DNA from: VXNE01 sp965205735
Lineage (GTDB): Bacteria > Pseudomonadota > Gammaproteobacteria > Pseudomonadales > Azotimanducaceae
Assembly: GCA_965205735.1 (NCBI GenBank)
Contig: OZ242179.1
Coordinates: forward strand, 806,001 to 870,000
Length of the DNA stretch: 64,000 bases
Direction of reading: 5' to 3'
In this document: piece after piece, positions 40,582 through 49,740 of the stretch
Numbering within the stretch: the first letter of the stretch is position 1
How the letters are laid out: each line of letters starts with the position of its first letter
The notes under the pieces: generated by a model
What the model was told of the DNA's origin: nothing
Database searches by the model: none
What the model saw: only the letters and a program-made list of their open reading frames with translations
Translations under genes and position numbers: made by a program

Positions 40582-41790
40582 CTAAGCAGCTTCGATAATC
40601 TCGCCAGGCGTCTTGTACCCCAGGTAAATGTTCTCCTCCAGCCATTCCGGGGAGTCTTGCCTGGGTAGCGTCAAGGACGGTTCGCCCTTGCAGCTCATCC
40701 GGTAGAGCAGACGCACGTCGTCCAGCGACTCGACGTTCTCCTTGGTCGGCGGCTGGACGTGAAGGGTCATGAAGAGGTCCCAGAGCGTCACGTCGCCGGG
40801 CGTGTGCGCATGGTCGTAGCGGAACTCCGGCTGCAGCACGTGGGCTTCGAGCTTGTCGAGAAAGGCGCGCGACTCTTCCGGCGTCATCCCTTCGACATCG
40901 ATAGGTCCTCCTCGGCGGGGCCGCGAGACCCGGAGCGGGCTGTGCAGCGACTTCAGGCCGGAACGCGGATTGGTGCGAACCAATGGGGCGAGGAGCCCAT
41001 CGCTTCCAGGAACCTTGCGCCGTCGCACCCGGATGGTCGAAAGACGCGCCTGCTCCGCTTCCGGCAGCGCCGCGAACGCCGCCGCCGTATCGACGTAGGC
41101 GGTCTCGCCGTTCAGCGGCAGCCGCTTGCGCAGGCGCATCAACTCGGGGTCCGAATCTTCGAAGTAGGGAAAAGTCTCGGGATCCTCCAACTGGGGATCG
41201 CAGACCCACGTACCCCCCGGAGCGTCGCGCGACACGGGCACTTTGTGGACGAGGAACATGGACACCCAAAGCGGCACGGGGTCGGACTCGATGTCCGTGT
41301 GCCACGAGCTTCCCCGAAATAGCTGGCGCGCGGCCCGGCGCTCCCCCGCTTCGCGAACATCGCGAACGTTGGCGAGCACGAGCACGGCCGGCGACTCGTG
41401 CGGGAGGCATTGCAGTTGCCCCGGAAAGGCGGCATTCACCTGCCCCGCGAGACGTTCTTCCAGCGGGAGGAATTCGACGTGGCGACGGTTCCAGGACTCG
41501 GCACCCGAGCGTTGGCGCGTGTTGCTCGGATGCGGCAGCGGCGCTCCCCAGTAGTTCGCGAACCGCTCGAAATGCGCGAGCGAGAACGACTCCAGATCCT
41601 GGCCCGCAATGGTGACGATACGGTACCAGGCAAGCGCGTCGAGAAGGACAGCCGTCTGTTCGGGACTCAACGGCGCGCTGAGATCGATCCCCGTGATTCG
41701 AAGCCCCGCGCCGCTGCTCGCCAGCGGACCCTCGCTGCCCGCGTTCGCGCCGAAAGCCTTTCGCAATCTCTGGTCAAACCTGTCGCTCAT
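40582..41790 (-). CDS. TauD/TfdA-family Fe(II)/2-oxoglutarate dioxygenase
   Basis: This 402-residue protein from ATG 41790 (MSDRFDQRL) has the HxD iron motif in GSSWHTDIESDPVP and a distal His in HTPGDVTLWDLFMTLHVQPP, with the 2-oxoglutarate-binding Arg probably near RLLYRMSCKGEP. LRITGIDLSAPLSPEQTAVL opens the domain. Family members hydroxylate taurine, aryloxyacids or other small acids. It stands alone, convergent with the hypothetical gene at 40041. The frame from 41931 adds an unlikely Arg-rich leader. Confidence 0.8.
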   Translation of the reverse strand: MSDRFDQRLRKAFGANAGSEGPLASSGAGLRITGIDLSAPLSPEQTAVLLDALAWYRIVTIAGQDLESFSLAHFERFANYWGAPLPHPSNTRQRSGAESWNRRHVEFLPLEERLAGQVNAAFPGQLQCLPHESPAVLVLANVRDVREAGERRAARQLFRGSSWHTDIESDPVPLWVSMFLVHKVPVSRDAPGGTWVCDPQLEDPETFPYFEDSDPELMRLRKRLPLNGETAYVDTAAAFAALPEAEQARLSTIRVRRRKVPGSDGLLAPLVRTNPRSGLKSLHSPLRVSRPRRGGPIDVEGMTPEESRAFLDKLEAHVLQPEFRYDHAHTPGDVTLWDLFMTLHVQPPTKENVESLDDVRLLYRMSCKGEPSLTLPRQDSPEWLEENIYLGYKTPGEIIEAA

Positions 41791-41968
41791 GACGTCATTG
41801 GACCCCGGATTACCGCGACGAACACAGGAAGCATGATGGCGTTGACGGTCATTTCGGTCAATGTCGCGCGTCGCGCCGCGTTGTCGGCCATGGCCAACCG
41901 ATTCGCCGCGGACGCCTCGGGTCAACAGCAAGGCCGAAGGATATCCCCTGCGCGCGGTTTACCGCACC

Positions 41969-42934
41969 TCAGATGCTGGTCAATGAAGAGCCAATCGCGG
42001 CAAGGCACTCAAGCACCTCGGCGTCATCCGGTACGGAATCGCCGTATACCATGTCCTTGAAATTGCCACGGAACTCCGACCCAATTTCGCTCCAGAGATT
42101 TCCTGCATCCGCCACGATCATGGCTTTACTGAGCGGCGGGTCCAACCAGGCGGACGCGCCGGGCATCGACTGTCGATCCGATTCCCTGACTTCGGCCACC
42201 AACTCGGCAAATGCATCGCTGGCCACGAACTCCCGGTATTGCCTCACTCGCATGATCATGACGATGTCGTAGAAATGTCGGATTCGGCGTCGAAAGTGCG
42301 AGACCGGATTCGCTTCATAGCCGCAGCGCACCAGACCCATGACTTTTTCGCACAGCGTGCGCTCCACGCACAGTACGAGGATCCCGAACGGATCGAGTTC
42401 GTAGTGTCGTACCAAGTCTGTTCGATCGGCGTCGATCAGGAAATCGTGAATGAGTGTCGCGACCTGCATCGTCGACGAAGGCTCGGGATTCGCGAACGAA
42501 TTGATTTCGATCAGTAGGGTGTCAGCGACTTGGCCGAGCTCCGCAGCGTCCGACTGTATTGAAAATGCGTGTGCTGTCTTTCGAAAGCTACCGTGCCTGG
42601 ATTCACTTGGATGCTCTGGCCGATACTGCAAATCCTGGGTAATTTCACCCTCGATTGATTTGATCAGCCTACCGCGCTGCGCGCCGCTGAGTTTCTCATC
42701 GCGCCTCAGGGCCAGATCGATATCTTCCGAAAAACGCTCAATGAGTCGATGCGCCTTGGAAAGCGCCGTTCCGCCCTTGAAAACGACCGTCTCCCTGTAG
42801 TCCGATTCTCGCAGCCGCTTCAGTACCCGCGTAACCCAGTAGTCTTTCTCCACATAGACCGCTGGAATCTGGCCATGGTCCGCCGTGGCCTGAATGAGCT
42901 CCAGGTACGTGTCCGGTGATTCGTGCAGCCTCAC
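41969..42934 (-). CDS. abiEii: AbiEii/AbiGii family nucleotidyltransferase toxin
   Basis: The GTG at 42934 overlaps the stop of the antitoxin gene (GTGA). The 321-residue protein has VYVEKDYWVTRVLKRL, the nucleotidyltransferase motif VVFKGGTALSKAHRLIERFS, then EDIDLAL with the catalytic D-x-D, and a helical C-terminal domain with CEKVMGLVR. AbiEii toxins transfer nucleotides, in studied relatives to tRNA, and cause reversible growth arrest during phage infection. Length and motifs are complete. Confidence 0.88.
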   Translation of the reverse strand: MRLHESPDTYLELIQATADHGQIPAVYVEKDYWVTRVLKRLRESDYRETVVFKGGTALSKAHRLIERFSEDIDLALRRDEKLSGAQRGRLIKSIEGEITQDLQYRPEHPSESRHGSFRKTAHAFSIQSDAAELGQVADTLLIEINSFANPEPSSTMQVATLIHDFLIDADRTDLVRHYELDPFGILVLCVERTLCEKVMGLVRCGYEANPVSHFRRRIRHFYDIVMIMRVRQYREFVASDAFAELVAEVRESDRQSMPGASAWLDPPLSKAMIVADAGNLWSEIGSEFRGNFKDMVYGDSVPDDAEVLECLAAIGSSLTSI

Positions 42935-43656
42935 CGGATATTCCAAGCTTCGGCTTCCGGCCAATCGCGTGGATCGATACCCAGTTGGAAACGCGTGGTT
43001 GGGTTGAGCGAAGCCTTGAGTGCTGGCGATAACTCTTTCCCGTAGCGCGTCAGCAGCATTCCCAACAAGGCTCTTGTGCACGCGTTGTAATAGTCCAAAG
43101 CCAATCGCTGCAACTTTTTCCGTTCGGTCGGTGTGAGATCCATCAAACGCTTCGCCAGCACCTGCATGACGCGTCCGATGTTCGCATCCGGTACCTTTTT
43201 TGCGTCGCGCAGGACATCCAGGAGTTCCAGCAGCGACACCGTCGAATCCGTAATCGGCACCCGCCTCGGCACCAACTTGATTCGTATCGTGCCCAGATCC
43301 TTCGTCTGGGCGGCACGGTTCACCGCGATCATGATCGTCTTCGGGATCTGCGTCGTGAGCCCCAGGCGGTTGTAGAGCGCCGGTCCGGTGATGTACCCGG
43401 ACCGCCGCCCGTTGCGATACAGCGCGTCGCGCAAGCGCTCCTCGTCACTGACGGGAACGTCGCCGAGCACGCCGGCCTTGGGCTTAAAGAAACGTCCCTT
43501 CGCCAGCCGCTTCAATCCCCGGTTTTCGATCCCTCGACTAACGGCGCGCACGACCGCCCCGGGGGCTTCCCGGTATTGCGGAAAGACCTCGTAGCCGAAT
43601 ATCCGCCCGGGCGGCGCCCGGTCGATGATCTGGTTTACTGCGGCCGCGATGCTCAT
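42931..43656 (-). CDS. abiEi: AbiEi-type antitoxin (DUF6088)
   Basis: This 241-residue protein (MSIAAAVNQIIDRAPPGRIF, then GLKRLAKGRFFKPKAGVLGD, SGYITGPALYNRLGLTTQIP, DALYRNGRRSGYI) is of the DUF6088/AbiEi group: an N-terminal winged helix and a C-terminal antitoxin domain. It should repress its own promoter and block the toxin without direct binding (type IV). It overlaps abiEii by four bases. The AT-rich tract at 43690-43715 is the probable promoter and operator area. Confidence 0.8.
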   Translation of the reverse strand: MSIAAAVNQIIDRAPPGRIFGYEVFPQYREAPGAVVRAVSRGIENRGLKRLAKGRFFKPKAGVLGDVPVSDEERLRDALYRNGRRSGYITGPALYNRLGLTTQIPKTIMIAVNRAAQTKDLGTIRIKLVPRRVPITDSTVSLLELLDVLRDAKKVPDANIGRVMQVLAKRLMDLTPTERKKLQRLALDYYNACTRALLGMLLTRYGKELSPALKASLNPTTRFQLGIDPRDWPEAEAWNIR

Positions 43657-44060
43657 GGAGGCTCACCCTACGCCCTGGTCCCAAGCTGTCAAGTTTTTTT
43701 ATAGAAATACATGACATTTGGTGGCATCGAGCTGGCGCTTCGGGGACGGCGGATGTGCCAGCAGCCGTACTCGTTCAGGAGGCGGCTAGCGCCATGAAAT
43801 CCGTCGTACCCGAAGGGGCGCGCCGTGTTTCACCCCCGCCCAGAGCCTCACCTATCATCCCTCGCCTTGATCGGCACTGCGTGCCGTTCTACGGCGCGGG
43901 CTGCTAGAACCCTCTGGGGCTCCGGGACAGAACCGGTCAGTTGCTCGATGCGTCGCGCCGCGTTGTCGAACCCCGCGCCGCGCCACTATATGATTGCGGC
44001 ATGGCCGAACCGGGTCCGTCCCGGTGGGCAAGTCGCAAGCTGCTGTAAGGAGAATGTCTC
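43657..44060. other. Divergent intergenic region of abiE and the VOC gene
   Basis: On the minus strand a perfect -35 hexamer TTGACA is at 43692-43687, though a good -10 box is not obvious. An AT-rich tract (43690-43715) lies next to it. A ribosome-binding site AAGGAG (44047) serves the VOC gene. No supported gene lies between; plus-strand frames near 43825 are low quality. Confidence 0.4.
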
Positions 44061-44513
44061 ATGGTACAACCCAAACGCATCGGGCACGTGGTCCTCAACG
44101 TCAAGGACCTGGCGGTGTCCGAGAAGTTCTACACGGAAATACTGGGCTTTCAGGTTGCCCTCAAGCGCCCTGCCGGCACGTTCCTGACCTGCGGCAAGAT
44201 TCATCACGACCTGGCGTTGTTCCAAGCTCCGGAAGATGCCGAGCCGGTCTCGCGAGGGCTGGGCCTGAATCACTTCGCCGTGCAGATCGGCGATATGGAC
44301 GAGCTGAAGGAGGTTCATCGCCGGCTCAAAGCCCATGGCGCCGAGATCGATCACCTCACCGATCACGGGATGACCAAGAGCGTCTATTTCCGCGATCCCG
44401 ACGGCAACCGCATCGAGTTCTTCTTCAATACGACGGAAACCGCCGAGGAAGGCCTGGCGATGATGCGGGCCCCGCGCCGCGCGACCGGCGAACTAGTGCT
44501 CGAGGACGCATAG
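44061..44513 (+). CDS. VOC family (glyoxalase/extradiol dioxygenase-like) protein
   Basis: The 150-residue protein has two beta-alpha-beta-beta-beta units: RIGHVVLNVKDLAVSEKFYT and LNHFAVQIGDMDELKEVHRR, with metal-type residues H9, H72 and E118 in the end YFRDPDGNRIEFFFNT. This is the single-domain pattern of catechol-2,3-dioxygenase-like and glyoxalase proteins. It is followed after 40 bases by an aldo/keto reductase on the same strand, so the pair may be one operon handling aldehydes or aromatic products. Confidence 0.85.
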   Translation: MVQPKRIGHVVLNVKDLAVSEKFYTEILGFQVALKRPAGTFLTCGKIHHDLALFQAPEDAEPVSRGLGLNHFAVQIGDMDELKEVHRRLKAHGAEIDHLTDHGMTKSVYFRDPDGNRIEFFFNTTETAEEGLAMMRAPRRATGELVLEDA

Positions 44514-44553
44514 CACCGCAGTTCGAACAGATCAAAGTTATAAGGGTAAGTCC

Positions 44554-45516
44554 ATGGAATATATAAACTTTGGAAAGGCTGGCGTCCGGGTCAGTCGATT
44601 GGCGGTCGGGTTGGGACTGCGGGGGCAGAACGACGCGGCCGAAGCCCAGCGGATGGTCGAGCACGCGATCGCGCAGGGAATCAACCTCATCGACTGCGCC
44701 AACATCTACGGGCTGATGGATGACCGGGCAAACGTAAGAATGTCGGAGGCCATTCTGGGCAAGGCGATCAAGGGCAAGCGGGACGATGTCCTGATCACCT
44801 CCAAGGTCGAGCAGGTCATCGGCCCCGGCCCGAATGATCATGGGGCGTCCCGGTATCACGTCATACGGGAGGCGGAGAGGTCCCTGAAGAATATCGGCAC
44901 GGACCACATCGATTTCTACCTCATCCACCGTTACGACCCCAGCACGCCGCTCGAGGAGACGGTTCGGGCGCTGGACGACCTCGTTCGGTCCGGGAAAGTC
45001 CGCTACGTCGGGTGCTGCAACTTCGCCGCATGGCAGGTTTGCAAGGCGCTCTGGACGGCGGACCGGATCAACGCGACGCCGTTCATGTGCGTGCAGAACA
45101 GGTACACCCTGATCGCTCGGGGCATGGAGCGGGAGATGTTCCCGATTCTGCGGGAAGAGCGCCTGGGCGCCATGGTATTCGGTCCGCTGGCCACCGGACT
45201 CTTGAGCGGCCTCTATTCTCCCGAGATGGACCCGCCGCAAGGGTCGCATTGGGCATCGCGCCTCGAGGACTATCGCCGGAACGTGGCGGGAGATAGAGGC
45301 AAGGCCATTTCGACCGTCATCGAGCTCGCCGCCGAATTGGGCAAGACTCCCGCGCAGTTGGCCCTGGCATGGGTGCTGTCGCACCCGGAGATCACGTTGG
45401 CGATTACCGGCGGCGACACGGTCGCGCATCTCGACGACAACCTCGGCGCGGTCGGCTGGACCCTCGATGCATCCGTGCGCGAAAAACTCGATGCGGTTTC
45501 TGCGTCCCTCTTTTGA
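44554..45516 (+). CDS. Aldo/keto reductase family oxidoreductase
   Basis: The 320-residue protein keeps the catalytic tetrad: D in NLIDCANIYG, Y in the same motif, K in VLITSKVEQ and H in DFYLIHRYDPSTPLEE. SGKVRYVGCCNFAAWQVCK and LALAWVLSHPEITLAITGG, the latter near the NADP-binding site, are also typical. It should reduce aldehydes or ketones with NADPH. The upstream gene (VOC) is on the same strand; downstream lie RAYT-associated repeats. Confidence 0.88.
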   Translation: MEYINFGKAGVRVSRLAVGLGLRGQNDAAEAQRMVEHAIAQGINLIDCANIYGLMDDRANVRMSEAILGKAIKGKRDDVLITSKVEQVIGPGPNDHGASRYHVIREAERSLKNIGTDHIDFYLIHRYDPSTPLEETVRALDDLVRSGKVRYVGCCNFAAWQVCKALWTADRINATPFMCVQNRYTLIARGMEREMFPILREERLGAMVFGPLATGLLSGLYSPEMDPPQGSHWASRLEDYRRNVAGDRGKAISTVIELAAELGKTPAQLALAWVLSHPEITLAITGGDTVAHLDDNLGAVGWTLDASVREKLDAVSASLF

Positions 45517-45616
45517 TGATTGAAGGAAACGCTGTTTCTCCACCAGCCTGCCGGCCCGGCCCTCGCGGGCGGCCCGGAGAATGATTTCGCGAGCAGGGGA
45601 CTGGGTCGGCATCTAG

Positions 45617-45824
45617 CAGGGGACTGGGACACACGAATTTTGGTCGCACGCAGGGGCGGAGATTTCGCGTGGGGTCCGCGGCGGGATGCATACGGGGCGC
45701 GGGGCGATGGCGCACCCGGTCAGGGGACTGGGACACACGAATTTTGGTCGCACGCAGGGGCGGAGATTTCGCGTGGGGTCCGCGGCGGGATGCATACGGG
45801 GCGCGGGGCGATGGCGCACCCGGT
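45617..45824. repeat. Two tandem 104-bp repeats next to a RAYT gene
   Basis: CAGGGGACTGGGACACACGA at 45617 recurs at 45721; the two 104-bp units are nearly identical. Each starts with a block (TGGGACACACGAATTTTGG, then GCACGCAGGGGCGGAGATTT) whose inverted form lies on the other side of the transposase gene at 47036-47093. Such REP-like units are the probable substrates of the adjacent RAYT transposase. Confidence 0.8.
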
Positions 45825-46002
45825 CCGGGCACAACGGGGCGGCGTTGGGGGCGCGCCTTGGGCTGCCGGGGAGGAAGTCACGGTCGGGAGCGGTCGGGAA
45901 CGGGGCGTGCGCGCGGGACGGCGTGGCGACCGCGCGGCGGGTCAAGCGGGGGCCGGTCGTTGTCTAGTCGCCTTCGCGCGCGCGGGCGGGCGCCCGAAGG
46001 AT

Positions 46003-46935
46003 TCAGGCGGGCAGGGGCACTTCGCGAAGCCGCAGGCGGCGGTCGGCCGCCCACTGCTCCAGCCGAGCTTTAGGGCCGTAGGCGCGCTGGTGTTTAGCCA
46101 GGGACGCCACCCCCGCGATCCACCGAGCCTCGTGGTCCGGCGCCGCCTCGGCCTCGACGACGGTTTCCAGCCGCGCGACATAAGCCGCGAGCGTCACGCC
46201 GAGACGCGGCGACCTGCCGACGGCGGCCGTCTTCTGCCCGCCGCCACGCGCCAAACCCGACGCCAGCGGACGCAGGAAATCCGCCAGTGCCGCCGGGCTG
46301 TTCTCCAGCAGCCGCGCGCTGATCGACGTGTGATGGCACTGCGCGAGCCGCCGCGCCAGCTTCGCCCGCACGGGATTCAGGTCCACGTAGGCCATCGCTG
46401 CCAGCACGGCCTCCTCGCTCAGCAGCGCGCCGGAGTAAAACCGCTGCTCGAAAAAGTGCCCCTTGCAGTCGTCCTCTTCGTTGGCCCGGCGCGCGATCGG
46501 CTGCTTCAGATGCTGCATGAAGCACGACAGCGACCCCAGCGTCCGACGCGCCCTCGCCAACCGCTCCGGGTCGTCCAGGAGTAGCTCCCGCGCCTCCGCC
46601 TTGCGCTCCTCCACCACCGCGCCCCGCTCTGTCGGCGGAAACGCCTCCACCCAGCGCGTTGCCACCTCCGCGTCGCTCCAGCTCTCGCAAGCCTTCGGGT
46701 CGTAGTGCACAACCAGGTGGAAGTGGTTGCTCATCACCGCGTAGGCGTCAATCTCCACGGCGAAGCAGCGCGCCAGCGCCAGCATCCGTTCCACCAGCCA
46801 ACGTTTGCGGTGCGAGTAGTCGTTGCCGGTGCGCTTGTCTTGCCCACACAGCCATGCGCGGCGCACGCAGCGCGACACCAGGTGGTAGCCGAGAGCCGCC
46901 GCGTTGTCGACCAGCTTGTATCGGGGCGTCGCCAT
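46003..46935 (-). CDS. rayT: REP-associated tyrosine transposase (RAYT, Y1/IS200-like)
   Basis: This 310-residue Y1-type (HUH) transposase has YHLVSRCVRRAWLCGQDKRT, the HUH motif in SNHFHLVVHYDP and AYVDLNPVRAKLA, with the catalytic Tyr expected in the helix between. Such single-copy, domesticated-looking IS200 relatives mobilise REP sequences. The start ATG 46935 (MATPRYKLVDN) fits the family. Related inverted repeats lie on both sides. The C-terminal extension (KTAAVGRSPRLGV) is long and basic. Confidence 0.88.
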   Translation of the reverse strand: MATPRYKLVDNAAALGYHLVSRCVRRAWLCGQDKRTGNDYSHRKRWLVERMLALARCFAVEIDAYAVMSNHFHLVVHYDPKACESWSDAEVATRWVEAFPPTERGAVVEERKAEARELLLDDPERLARARRTLGSLSCFMQHLKQPIARRANEEDDCKGHFFEQRFYSGALLSEEAVLAAMAYVDLNPVRAKLARRLAQCHHTSISARLLENSPAALADFLRPLASGLARGGGQKTAAVGRSPRLGVTLAAYVARLETVVEAEAAPDHEARWIAGVASLAKHQRAYGPKARLEQWAADRRLRLREVPLPA

Positions 46936-47035
46936 GGCCGAAAAGTGTGCCCCGCCCCCCGGCCCCCGCGCGAGAGGACGTCTCCCCACTTCGCGTGCGA
47001 CTTCCCGCAACCGAGACTAGACACATCCACCACCC

Positions 47036-47093
47036 GTCGCGCGCGAAATCTCCACCGCCGCGTGCGACACAAATTCCGTGTGTCCCAGTATTA
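47036..47093. repeat. REP-like unit inverted relative to 45617-45720
   Basis: GCGCGAAATCTCCACCGCCG, then TGCGACACAAATTCCGTGTGT and CCCAGT correspond to the reverse complement of the start of the tandem units beyond the transposase gene. The RAYT gene is thus enclosed by inverted REP-like copies, about 1.4 kb apart. Confidence 0.75.
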
Positions 47094-47149
47094 TGTGTTG
47101 AATGGCAGAGAAAACGGCCAGGCCGGACCTGGAGATCCTCCCGACCCCA

Positions 47150-47304
47150 ATACGCCAGATTGCTACACTTGGCAAATCTACGCACCTGGCGGACCTGGAA
47201 TCCCAGGCGAGCGGGAGAACCTGGCTGAGCAGAATCCAGAACTCAAAGATCGGCTTATGGAGGATCTTCGGTCGTGGGCAGATGAAGTGGGCGCGGGCAA
47301 CTGA
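47150..47304 (+). pseudogene. Sulfatase C-terminal fragment
   Basis: A short frame ending at 47304 reads GERENLAEQNPELKDRLMED, then LRSWADEVGA. The D-x-x-E-x-x-NLA-x-x-NP pattern is typical of the last 40 residues of sulfatases. No upstream sulfatase part is present; it joins the RAYT region. Confidence 0.5.
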
Positions 47305-47325
47305 TTCGTTCCCGCTCGCCAGCCG

Positions 47326-49170
47326 TCAGTTCTCGAACCTGACGTCACTGATCCACCAACTGTCGATAACGCGCGCCAATCCGCCAGTCAGGTATTCGTA
47401 AATCGCGGCAGAATCGTCCGAGCGTCCCAACTTGTCCCAATACAGGAAACGTTCCTCCTCGGGCATATTCAGGGGAATATGGTAGAAGCCCCACAGCAGC
47501 ACTCGGTCCAAGGCCCGGCAGACGACCGTCGCGGTCTCCATGTTCGGAGCGCTCTGGGCGAGTCCAACCAGGGTGTCAACCACCGGGTCATCAATTCCCG
47601 CCAGATTGCCGCCCAGTTCCGCGACGGCCGCCGCGGAACTGAAGTAGTTGTGCAATTGACCCATGGGCGGGTTCGAAAACTCGCGACCTACCAGGAACAT
47701 GTCGAATCTGCGCTGGCGCTTGTACTTGGCCGCGAGCACGTTTTCAAGCAGCCGGAAGCGCGCATCGATACCGAGGAATGCAAGCGACTCGATATAGGGA
47801 AGCAGCAGCCGTTTGGCCCACCCGAACTGGGTCGCGATCTCGAGCCTGAAAGGCTCTCCTCGCGCATCCTGCAGTCGGCCATCGACGACGGTCCAACCTG
47901 CCTCGGCCAGCAACCGTCGCGCCCGTTGAAGCGCCGCCCGATGCGAGCCTTGTCCGGTCGACCTGGGTAGCTGAAACGGTTCACTCAATACGCGATCAGG
48001 AAGCTGGTCGCGATACGGCGCCAGCAATGCGTTCTCTTCTTCCGTGGGCAGTCCCCTCGCCGCGAAAGACGAGCCAGCAAAATAGCTCAGGGCCCGACTC
48101 TGAGAGTCATGGTGAAACACGCGATTCTGCCACTCGAAGTCGAACGCCAACGTCAACGCTTCACGCACCCGCACGTCACGGAACATGTCGCGGTTGAGAT
48201 TGAATACCAGCGCGCGCGCCTGGCCGATGTATCTTCTGACGCTACGTATCTCCTTGCGGATCCGGCCCGACTTCAGCGCCGGTATGTCGTAGGAGCTGAC
48301 CCAGTACCGTATATCGGTCTCCCAAAAGATATCAAACAATCCCTTGCGGAAAGCTTCCCGCGCCACGGTCGAATCGCGGTATACGTCGTAGCGGATCGTA
48401 CCGAAGTTGTGGCGCCCCCGGTTGACCGGGAGGTCGCGGGCCCAGTAGTCGTCCACGCGCTCGTAGATGACGTGGTTTCGATCAAACCCGGCGATCCGAT
48501 ACGGACCGCCGCCAATTGGCGGCTCCAGCGTGGTTTCCCCCGGATCACGGTCAGCGTAGTAGTGCGCCGGGCGTACGGGAAACGTGGTCAATGCCATCAG
48601 GTTCGAATGGGTGAAAACATCTTTATGGCGGATTACCAGTTCCCGATCATTGACGATCTCGAACGACTCGACCCACCGGCGAAAGTAGGCTTTTGCGGCT
48701 AGCGATGTTGCATCCATCGCGTCGTAGGAGAAACGCAAATCGGCCGTTGTTACCGGGACGCCGTCACGCCAGCGAGCCTTCTCATGCAATCTGATGAAGA
48801 GCGACTTGCCGTCGGCCGAGAGGGCTATGCCGTCTGCCAGCAAGCCATACATGGCCGACTGCTCGTCAGCCGATCTGACGAACAACCGATCGAATGTTCT
48901 CTCCAGGCCAGCGGCGTTGGCGACCCCGGTCCCCCAGGCGCCCGAGAAGTTCCGGATTGGCCAGGTCGTGGAGAGAGTCAGGCTCCCGCCTTTCGGGGCC
49001 CATGGGTTCACGTAGTCGAAGTGGGTGAAGTCGGCGGGATACTTCAGGTCATGTAGCAGGGAGATGCCGTGCTGGTACGGCGGTTGCTCGGCAAGGCAAG
49101 CAGATGCCAGCCAGAGCACGGCGGACACAAGGCTTGCGAAGCAACTACCCGAAACGCGACCGGGGATCAT
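47326..49170 (-). CDS. yejA: YejA-like ABC transporter substrate-binding protein
   Basis: The 614-residue protein has a signal peptide (SLVSAVLWLASACLA) and the solute-binding protein family 5 fold: FDYVNPWAPKGGSLTLSTTW, FDRLFVRSADEQSAMYGLLA, WRDGVPVTTADLRFSYDAMD, DVRVREALTLAFDFEWQNRV and NVLAAKYKRQRRFDMFLVGR. FDYVNP and FDFEWQN are characteristic of YejA, the periplasmic binding protein for microcin C-like and other oligopeptides. The permease and ATPase genes (yejBEF) are not in the window, so it may be an orphan. Confidence 0.85.
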   Translation of the reverse strand: MIPGRVSGSCFASLVSAVLWLASACLAEQPPYQHGISLLHDLKYPADFTHFDYVNPWAPKGGSLTLSTTWPIRNFSGAWGTGVANAAGLERTFDRLFVRSADEQSAMYGLLADGIALSADGKSLFIRLHEKARWRDGVPVTTADLRFSYDAMDATSLAAKAYFRRWVESFEIVNDRELVIRHKDVFTHSNLMALTTFPVRPAHYYADRDPGETTLEPPIGGGPYRIAGFDRNHVIYERVDDYWARDLPVNRGRHNFGTIRYDVYRDSTVAREAFRKGLFDIFWETDIRYWVSSYDIPALKSGRIRKEIRSVRRYIGQARALVFNLNRDMFRDVRVREALTLAFDFEWQNRVFHHDSQSRALSYFAGSSFAARGLPTEEENALLAPYRDQLPDRVLSEPFQLPRSTGQGSHRAALQRARRLLAEAGWTVVDGRLQDARGEPFRLEIATQFGWAKRLLLPYIESLAFLGIDARFRLLENVLAAKYKRQRRFDMFLVGREFSNPPMGQLHNYFSSAAAVAELGGNLAGIDDPVVDTLVGLAQSAPNMETATVVCRALDRVLLWGFYHIPLNMPEEERFLYWDKLGRSDDSAAIYEYLTGGLARVIDSWWISDVRFEN

Positions 49171-49178
49171 GATCGTCG

Positions 49179-49430
49179 TCAGGGCGACTTTGGGCGGCTT
49201 GCCGCGCTCAGCTTCGCGATCACCGCGTCCAAGGCCTTGATATGCCTGCCGATCAGGTCAAGCTGGTTCTTGATCTGGCGCCTCAGCAGGCGGTAGCGCG
49301 CGTGCTTCTGCTGGTTCAGCGACGCCGTGCGGTCCTTCACCAAGTCGTCCCGCGCCGACAGTAGTTCGTCGAGATCCCGACGCGCCTTCGAGATGTCGAC
49401 GCCGACCGTATCGGGGGTATGGTCGTTCAT
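49179..49430 (-). pseudogene. IS110-family transposase remnant with internal deletion
   Basis: From ATG 49430 the frame reads NDHTPDTVGVDISKARRDLD. VGVDISKAR is the start of the DEDD (RuvC-like) domain, but after six more residues it passes directly to the central linker (LLSARDDLVKDRTASLNQQK, then LDLIGRHIKALDAVIAKL). Most of the catalytic domain and the C-terminal Ser transposase part are absent. It lies directly downstream of the yejA-like gene. Confidence 0.7.
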
Positions 49431-49550
49431 GCTTTCCCTGCTCCTGTGCTTGTCATGCGGGCCTCGATGCCCATGTATCCATTCAGGACGTGCTGGTAGA
49501 GACGGTGGCGACCAAACTCACTTGCGGCCCCGACGGCTTGGCGCCACGCC

Positions 49551-49580
49551 CCCTGCGCCGGTCGCGCGACTGGCGCAGGG
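49551..49580. repeat. 30-bp nearly perfect palindrome
   Basis: CCCTGCGCCGGTCGCGCGAC followed by TGGCGCAGGG is an inverted repeat with one mismatched pair and no loop. There is no T-run, so it is not a standard terminator. It may be an operator, a recombination site or the end of an element; the surroundings (49431-49740) hold no supported gene. Confidence 0.5.
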
Positions 49581-49740
49581 CGGACCTTTCCAAGGGTCCA
49601 CGAGGCGTATTTCCAACAGAAAAACCTGACCCCTGCGCATGCTGACGGAGGTCTGATGCGGACCCATTCCCCGCCTCCAAACGTCATGATTGGTGTATGT
49701 TCTCATTGACTGCTCTACAGTCAAAATCAGGAGACCGAAC

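Noticed and set aside
45617..45824. CRISPR array
   Set aside because: Only two units of 104 bp with no spacers; they are REP-like repeats of the RAYT gene. No CRISPR array or cas gene was seen in the window.
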